Shown here piece by piece: positions 57,679-64,000 of a DNA stretch of 64,000 nt. A program made the translations under genes and the position numbers. Source of the DNA: Myotis daubentonii (lineage: Eukaryota > Chordata > Mammalia > Chiroptera > Vespertilionidae); assembly GCF_963259705.1 (NCBI RefSeq), contig NC_081844.1:42349341-42413340 (forward strand), written 5' to 3'. A model generated the notes under the pieces. The model was not told the origin of the DNA. It did not search any database and saw only the letters and a program-made list of their open reading frames with translations. The first letter of the stretch is position 1; every line of letters begins with the position of its first letter.

Positions 57679-58769
57679 AAAAAGAGGCCACTGTGCCAGC
57701 CATTGGTCAGATTGACAAGCCAGTACTGGATTCTTTGGTTTCTTTACTTCTTCTGTCCGCTGGAGGAAGTATAGAGACTCAGCACAGGGGACTGTGCAGA
57801 TCATTTCTTTGGAGAAAAAGACACTTTGTGAAATACATATGTGCACATATGCAGAAAGCATAGTTTTTAGGAAACTCACCCAAAATAAATATTTCATATG
57901 TCCAGTTAAACTCACCAGACATGACTTGTAAGAGTAAGGGCACATGACTTTGTCCCATCAAGTTCCAGCCCAGTGATTACATACCTCCTGCCAAAATGAG
58001 CTTGACTTTTCTCCCATGGCCTGTCTTTATAGATTCTATATACAAATTCTAGAACTATTGCTTTGCTCTTTCAAACCATCTTCAATTTCAAAAGGAGCAA
58101 CTTAACTGAGTCCAGTCTTCTTGGTGTGAGTCTATTTGGTGAACATTTTTGAGACAGGGGCTTAATGTTATGGTTTTCGTTGTTTTTATTATTCCTATCA
58201 CTTTCTAATATATCTCAGTGAAAGCATAAAGTCATCACAAAGTAAAGGGTTTAAATTTTGTATAGAAAATGATTAGCACAATGTCCACTTAAAAATCACT
58301 TCCACAAGATCCAAAATTAAGGTGCCCACTGCCGTACCATTTTTCCAAGGTAGCCATTATAGTGTGCCTCCCTCTACCCTCACTTCTTTTTAATCATTAT
58401 GTATCTTGGGTTCTATAATAAGTACATGAAGAAGTAAGAGATGTGAGACTAAAATTGTGTGCGAGGTTAATTTTCCTTTACTCAGCCTCCATTCTTAATA
58501 CTGCTAATATAGCTATGTTTCATTTTGCAAATATAATGTATTTTCATTCAGAAATATTGCCTACATTAGTGCTATCTGTCCTGGTGTCAGCATGTATATT
58601 TAAATAGCACCACACCACACAGCAAGATCTTAGTCAGCCACAGCTCAGAGCAATAAAAAACAGAGCTGAATTTATGGGGAAATTAAACTGCTTCTAATTA
58701 TATACTGCATTTTATCTTTCAGAGCCAAACTACAAAAAAAAAAAAAAAGTGCTTTGCATTGTTCTAGAT

Positions 58770-59004
58770 CAGTGATGGCAAACCTATGACACGTGTGTCA
58801 GAAGTGACACGCGAACTCATTTTTTTTTTGGTTGATTTTTCTTTGTAAATGGCATTTAAATATATAAAATAAATATCAAAAATATAAGTCTGTTTCACTA
58901 TGGTTGCAAATATCAAAAAATTTCGATATGTGACACGGCACCCGAGTTAAATTAGGGTTTTTCAAAATGCTGACACGCCGAGCTCAAAAGGTTCACCATC
59001 ACTA
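58770..59004 (+). mobile_element. SPIN hAT transposon, uninterrupted
   Basis: Left end CAGTGATGGCAAACCTATGA and right end GTTCACCATCACT. The interior is collinear with the copies at 11754 and 60539. The flanks do not show a clear 8-bp duplication, and L1 sequence follows directly on the right, so one side may have been rearranged. Confidence 0.9.
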
Positions 59005-59150
59005 GAATAGAGAACCCAGAAATTGACCCAATCTACTATGTTCAATTACTATTTGACAAAGGAGGGAAGAACATACAATGGTGTCAAGACAGTCTCTTCA
59101 ATAAATGGTGTTGAGAAAATTGGATACATGCAAAAAAATGAAATTATACA
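59005..59150 (+). mobile_element. L1 ORF2 fragment
   Basis: AGAATAGAGAACCCAGAAATTGACCC and TTTGACAAAGGAGGGAAGAAC match L1 ORF2 text also present at 30130-30240. It is short and broken. 59151-59619 is AT-rich without recognised content. Confidence 0.75.
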
Positions 59151-59619
59151 TACCCAGTTTTAAACAAATCAAAAACTTCAGGAAAGTGGAATTTACCTTC
59201 TATGGAATTAGAATAAACTTATTCTATATATCTAATGGCTGCTATTTCTGATAGATAATTTATATGGACATACTCTATTAAAGTGGGAAAAAAGTACTAT
59301 TTGTCAGTTTTTAAATTAAAGCATTTACATTTTCAATAAATTATAAGGTATTTACATTTTTCCCTAGAGAAACTGTAATATAATTAAGAGAATACCTGTC
59401 AAATATAAATAAAAAATAAAATTGTATTTTCTATGTTTAGTAAATAAGATATCATATAACTATTTTAAAAGTTAAAAAAAAAGGGCAATTGTTGAGTTAA
59501 CAGTTCAGATGTATTCAGGGTGTCTGAAAACAATGAGATGAATTTCCTTTGACTCTTGATTCACTTCATAGTCGCTTCTGTATTCCTTTTTCTGTATTTC
59601 CGTATTGCCTGTGTAAGTT

Positions 59620-60360
59620 GTCCCCTCTGAGAAATCACTTCTCACCCACTCCACTTCTCCTGGCAAACTTCTGCTTCCTTCAAGATGCAGCCCAAATGCC
59701 ATCTCTTCTGTGAAGACTTCATTGATTCCCCAAGCTAGTAAAGCACTCTCTTTTCATAGTTGTTTTTTAAAAAAGGCACACAAATTTTTAATATATGTAT
59801 ATTCCTCTCACTGAGATTTAGGGTCTATGTTCCCTCCCCTTGCTTCTGCGCGGGCTTGTAGCTGTTTCCTCCAATAGAGATTGTGGCTGAAGTGGTACTA
59901 GCATCTTATGAAGCTGGGTTGTAAAAGGTGATGAGGCTTCCACGCTGCTTGCTTGAACACATGCACTTGGAGCCTGAGGCAGCCATGCTGTGAAGAGGCC
60001 TGGCACTGTGGAGAGGCCATGTGTATGCATCCTGGTCAGCAGTCCTACTCATGGTGTCTTCCCCCTTGGAGACTCAGACTTTGTGGAACACACACAAGCC
60101 ATCTCTTCACTATCTCTTCTGTGCCCTCTCCAAAGTCCTAACCCACCAAATCTGTTCAAATAATAAAATGGTTGCTTTATGCCACTAAGTTCTAGGCTAA
60201 TTTCTTACACAGCAAAGTAACTAGAACAATTTTCTATTACTCCAAAACCCTTTATATATACCAGTATGACAGCACTCAATAACATTGAAGAAGAATTTTC
60301 CATTGTTCCACTCACTGGATTGAGAGCTCCCCAAAGGAGGGAACTCTGCTTTATTCATCT
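59620..60360 (+). mobile_element. L2 relic split by an MLT1 LTR
   Basis: 59620-59760 (GAGAAATCACTTCTCACCCA, TTCCTTCAAGATGCAGCCCAA, TGAAGACTTCATTGATTCCCC) and 60300-60360 (TGAGAGCTCCCCAAAGGAGGGAACT) are consecutive parts of a LINE2 3' region. An LTR sits between them. Confidence 0.65.
59790..60235 (+). mobile_element. MLT1-type MaLR LTR
   Basis: Starts in GAGATTTAGGGTCTATGTTCCC, then GGCAGCCATGCTGTGAAGAGGC and TGTGGAGAGGCC. Ends TAAAATGGTTGCTTTATGCCACTAAGTTCTAGGC and ACACAGCAAAGTAACTAGAAC, the classic right end of MLT1 LTRs. An ancient element with no internal region. Confidence 0.75.
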
Positions 60361-60361
60361 T

Positions 60362-60900
60362 TGTGAGGTTTTTAAAAATTTATTGGGGGTGACATTGGTT
60401 AATAAAATTATATAAGTTTTAGGCATACAATTCTATAATACATCTTCTGTATATTGTACTGTGTGTTTATCACCCCAAGTCAAGTCTCCTTCCATCACCA
60501 TTTATCCCCCATTTACATTCTTCTACCTCCCTCTACACCAGTGATGGCGAACCTTTGGAGCTCGGCGTGTCAGCATTTTGAAAAACCCTAACTTAACTCT
60601 GGTGCCGTGTCACATATAGAAATTTTTTGATATTTGCAACCATAGTAAAACAAAGACTTATATTTTTTATATTTATTTTATATATTTAAATGCCATTTAA
60701 CAAAGAAAAATCAACCAAAAAAATGAGTTCACGTGTCACCTCTGACACGCATGTCATAGGTTCGCCATCACTGCTCTACACCCTCTTCCCTTTGGCAATC
60801 ACCATACTGTTGTCTATATCCATGAGTTTTTCCTCTCTATTTTTTTTCTTTGCTTCATCCCTTTACCCAGCCCCCAAGCTCCTCCCCTCTGACAGCTGTC
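60362..60900 (-). mobile_element. L1 3'-end fragment (antisense) split by SPIN
   Basis: TTTATTGGGGGTGACATTGGTTAATAAAATTATATAAG, then GTCAAGTCTCCTTCCATCACC and, after the SPIN, GGCAATCACCATACTGTTGTC form a reversed older L1 3' UTR. Confidence 0.8.
60539..60773 (-). mobile_element. SPIN hAT transposon with perfect target duplication
   Basis: CAGTGATGG and CCATCACTG ends, inverted relative to the copies at 11754 and 58770. The 8-bp target duplication CTCTACAC is perfect (60531-60538 and 60774-60781). ~235 bp, non-autonomous. Confidence 0.96.
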
Positions 60901-60924
60901 AGTCTGTTCTCCATCTTTGTATGC

Positions 60925-60990
60925 CTAGCGCCAAATAAAGTGCCTGGCACATTATACATGCTCAATCTATGTTTGTTGAATAAATTATTT
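60925..60990 (+). mobile_element. L2 3'-terminal fragment
   Basis: GCCTAGCGCCAAATAAAGTGCCTGGCACATTATACATGCTCAATCTATGTTTGTTGAATAAAT is the typical LINE2 end. No recognised feature follows in 60991-61895. Confidence 0.75.
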
Positions 60991-61895
60991 ATGAGAGGGC
61001 ACAGATGTCAAATAATATTAGATTAAAATAGAAGATAATTTATATTTATAATCACCAAAAAGTTTTATCCAGTGCTTCAAATTCTATGAATTCTCAGAAA
61101 TGCATGTAATCAATGGCAGTGTTTGTATATTTGCACATACATTTCATGCATGTGAATGTACACACATTTTGTGTACAATAGTTCACCCCAGACTCCCTGC
61201 CCCCACCTCACCAGCACCTACATATCTATTGGGCTCTTTATTTGCTTAGAGAAACCTCTTCTTTCTGTCCCGCCACATAAATCCTGCCTGAACATAAAGC
61301 CCTTCTTGAAGTCATCCCCAGTAAATCAGCACAGATGACGACAAAAGAACTGGCTTCTGGCTTTTGAGCCAAGCAGGCAATATGATTGTACAATTCTTAA
61401 CACATTCTTTTACGGAGTATGCACACGCCTTCTAACTCACAGTGGCTTGCATATTGTTCTCTATTTTTATCAGTCTAAGCCAGGAAAGTACAGAGTTGAT
61501 GTTTTCATTGCCTGCTTTAGCAGACTATATATAGATGCATATTATATGCTCACATCAATATATAACATTTATATGTATATTCACACCAAGTTTTCTCCAT
61601 CCAGTGAGCAGCCTGATTTGGCTGACTCTCGCGTAGAGCTCCTGGTACTACCCCAGGAGTGCTCCTCCATGTGCTGTCCTGAAGAAACCTCTGCCAGCCC
61701 TGCCAAATGCCAAGCAGAAGCTTCATTCTGCCTCCATTGTTGGGGTTTTTTTGGTGTTAATGGTAAATCTTTGATTCAGCATCTATAATCAAACCAATTT
61801 TGCCACTTCTCAAATGTCTAATTCTACAAATACAATTCCAAGAAGCCCCGTGAGTCAACAAGATTGTAAAAGGCCGAGATAAAAGTATACATGAA

Positions 61896-62123
61896 CCCTG
61901 GCCAGGTGGCTCAGTTGATTGGCGTGTCATCCCACACACCAAAAGGTTGCAGGCTCAATTCTGAGTCAGGGCACATATCTAGGTTGTGGGTTCAATCCCT
62001 AGTCAAGGTGCATACATGGGGCAACTAATCAGTGTTTCTCTCTCCCCCTTCTTCTATCTCTAAAATCAATAAAAAAAACATATAGTTGGGTAAAGATTTA
62101 AAAAAAAGAAAGAAAAATAAAAT
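61896..62123 (+). mobile_element. Ves SINE, diverged
   Basis: Head CCTGGCCAGGTGGCTCAGTTG, GCTCAATTCTGAGTCAGGGC, and tail AAATCAATAAAAAAAACATA with extended A-rich end. Target duplication AAAGTATACATGAA / AAAGCATACAGGAA (12 of 14) at 61882-61895 and 62124-62137. Confidence 0.88.
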
Positions 62124-62137
62124 AAAGCATACAGGAA

Positions 62138-63059
62138 ATTTATTCAAAACTGACACCACAGCCTGAGATTGGCTCTTCTGGAGGGATGCCAGTCTCTGAA
62201 CTATGAAAAGTGGAAGGTGGAATTGTCAGGGATGGGAAGTGGTGGGCCATGGACAGAAAAAACTCAGGCAGAGCAGGCACTGACCTGTGGGCTCTGGCCT
62301 AAAAAGAGGCCATATTCAGGGACTTATAATAAGGCAAATAAAAGAGGGGTCAAACATTTACTGAGCACCAATTAATTGTGTGCCAGGAATTTTTCTAGGT
62401 ACTTATTGGGCCATGTGCTTCATGTCATCTCATGACAAGTCATTTGCTGCCGGTGAGCCTGTTTCATCATTGCGGCAATGGCTCTCCCAAGCCTATTTCA
62501 CCTCACTCCCATCTTTTACACTCAATAATGTCCTCCTCCCTTCATTGAGATGGGGCTGTTTGGTATAAGCTCACTCTACCTCTAAATTTCTCATTATTTT
62601 CACTTATGCTTGTCATTGTTTTCCTTTCTTGACTTCAGAAAAACTTTCCAAGGCTCCATCTTTAATCCCAATTTTCTTCTCACTTGTATCTTCAAATATC
62701 ACCTCTGAATTGAACCTTTCCCCTCAGCCTATAAATTTTCTTAAATCTAGAAACATCTCCCATTGACTACTATCTCCTCCAGAGACTCTCTTCTATGTCT
62801 ACCCCATGAAATGTCGGCTCCCAGAGCATGATGCTCAATATAGTTGAAAGAATTTTCCCAGCCTTATCTTCCACTTCCTTCCACTCATACCATATTTTTT
62901 AGATCCATCAGATTACTAGTTATTCTCTATTGTGTGCCTCAAACTGCCAGTGTCTTTGCATATATGCATGTTCTCTTCCCTCTGTCTTCTCCATTGCAAT
63001 CTTACTCCTCCTAGTAAATCTTACATTGCACTTCCTCCAAAAATACTCAAGATTCACCA
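62138..63059. other. Intergenic DNA, no gene seen
   Basis: The text around 62350-62410 (TTTACTGAGCACCAATTAATTGTGTGCCAGG) hints at a MIR or L2 trace. Otherwise nothing is recognised. Confidence 0.4.
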
Positions 63060-63340
63060 GCACAGAAAAACAGACACACAGACCAATGGAAAAGAATTGA
63101 GAGTCCAGAAATAAACCCACACATAGGTGGACAACTAATTTACGACAAAAGAGCCAAGAACATAAAATGGAGAAAGGAAAGTCTGTTCAACAAATAGTGT
63201 TGGGAAATCTAGACAGCCACAGGAAAAAGAATGAATCTAGATTCACTGTCTTATACCATATACAAAAATTAACTCAAAATAGATAAAAGACTTGAATGTA
63301 AGACCTGAAACCATAAAATACATAAAAGAAATCATGTTAA
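63060..63340 (+). mobile_element. L1 ORF2 fragment
   Basis: ACAGACCAATGGAAAAGAATTGAGAGTCCAGAAATAAACCCACACAT and ATACCATATACAAAAATTAACTC are L1 ORF2 text; decayed. 63341-64000 shows no recognised feature. Confidence 0.75.
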
Positions 63341-64000
63341 GTTGGAAACAATAAGATCTGTAGAGTACCTGGTTATATTATTATGTATAATAAAAATTGG
63401 AAACAATAATAATGGTGAAAATCTGTGTGAGAGTAAACTCTTCCTTATCAAATTTAGAAATAAACTCATTAAGAAATCTTAGGGCTGTAGAAGATGAGGA
63501 GTAAGGTTTCTTGGTTTCCTGTCTTAGTAGGGTTTAGCAGTATTGGGTTTGGGAATAACCACTGAAGATTACAACCCCACCACAGGGTCAATATACACAA
63601 AGATAATACTCCTTACAGTTCCAAACATTTGCAAGCTTTTTATAAGGACTTTGCTCCTCGTGCCTCCAACAGGCAAAGTTGTAACAGGCTATAATTTCAA
63701 GAAAATGTCTCATTTTCCTAGCTTCTAGCTAGCATCATAGCAGGGCAAAAAGAAGGATCAATGAAAATTAATCTGAGTGGAACTCCAATTCAATGATGTA
63801 GGACATTTAGATGCACACTTAAACTCACGTGAAACTCTTTTGCTTCCAAAATCTCAGTGCTAGAGCTAAAAATACCAAATGCATGATAAATATATGTATA
63901 ATAAATAAACAGACTCTATTTTATTATGTTTTGGTTGTGATAGCAAAAACCATTTTCTCCTATGAATCATTTATTCAAATGGCCACCCCTTCTTTACAGT

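Overview
This is mammalian nuclear DNA from a vespertilionid (vesper) bat. The diagnosis rests on the repeats: many tRNA-derived Ves SINEs, HeliBat rolling-circle transposons (5' TC with a TATAATAAAAGG-type start, a palindromic hairpin near the end and a terminal CTAG), SPIN and other hAT elements with 8-bp target duplications, young L1, a HAL1 and a class II endogenous retrovirus. I see no bacterial features, CRISPR array or RNA gene.

One protein-coding gene is present, MFAP3L, on the + strand. An exon at 6918-7346 carries the end of the 5' UTR and the first 99 codons. A ~15.4 kb phase-1 intron follows, and the last exon starts at 22744, with its stop codon at 23721-23723. The spliced product is 425 aa: signal peptide, one Ig-like domain, one membrane span and a long acidic cytoplasmic tail that carries a short tandem-repeat expansion. 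The 3' UTR starts at 23724; its end cannot be fixed from sequence alone. Bases 1-6917 appear to be upstream intron.

Region by region. 1-6.9 kb: intron with SINEs, an L1 relic, an L2 and an old repeat. 7.3-22.7 kb: large intron holding a SINE with a SPIN inside it and a HeliBat inside the SPIN (11.5-12.3 kb), a 2.4 kb non-autonomous provirus (12.8-15.2 kb), a SINE, an antisense HeliBat and MIRs. 23.7-28.8 kb: 3' UTR and flank with a small HeliBat. 28.8-40.3 kb: densely nested retrotransposons, comprising an old L1 split by a hAT and by a HAL1 with an open ORF1, then a SINE split by a 5.4 kb antisense L1. 40.5-49.7 kb: HeliBat cluster, with two head-to-tail arrays meeting 5' end to 5' end and long internal minisatellites. 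49.7-64 kb: intergenic DNA with old LINE, MIR and MLT1 remains, hAT, two more SPINs and SINEs.

The only host gene is MFAP3L. The most interesting material is in the mobile elements: HeliBat-borne CTCF-like motif pairs, HeliBat arrays and minisatellites, a HAL1 with an uninterrupted ORF1, and a provirus whose two LTRs are nearly identical except at one end.
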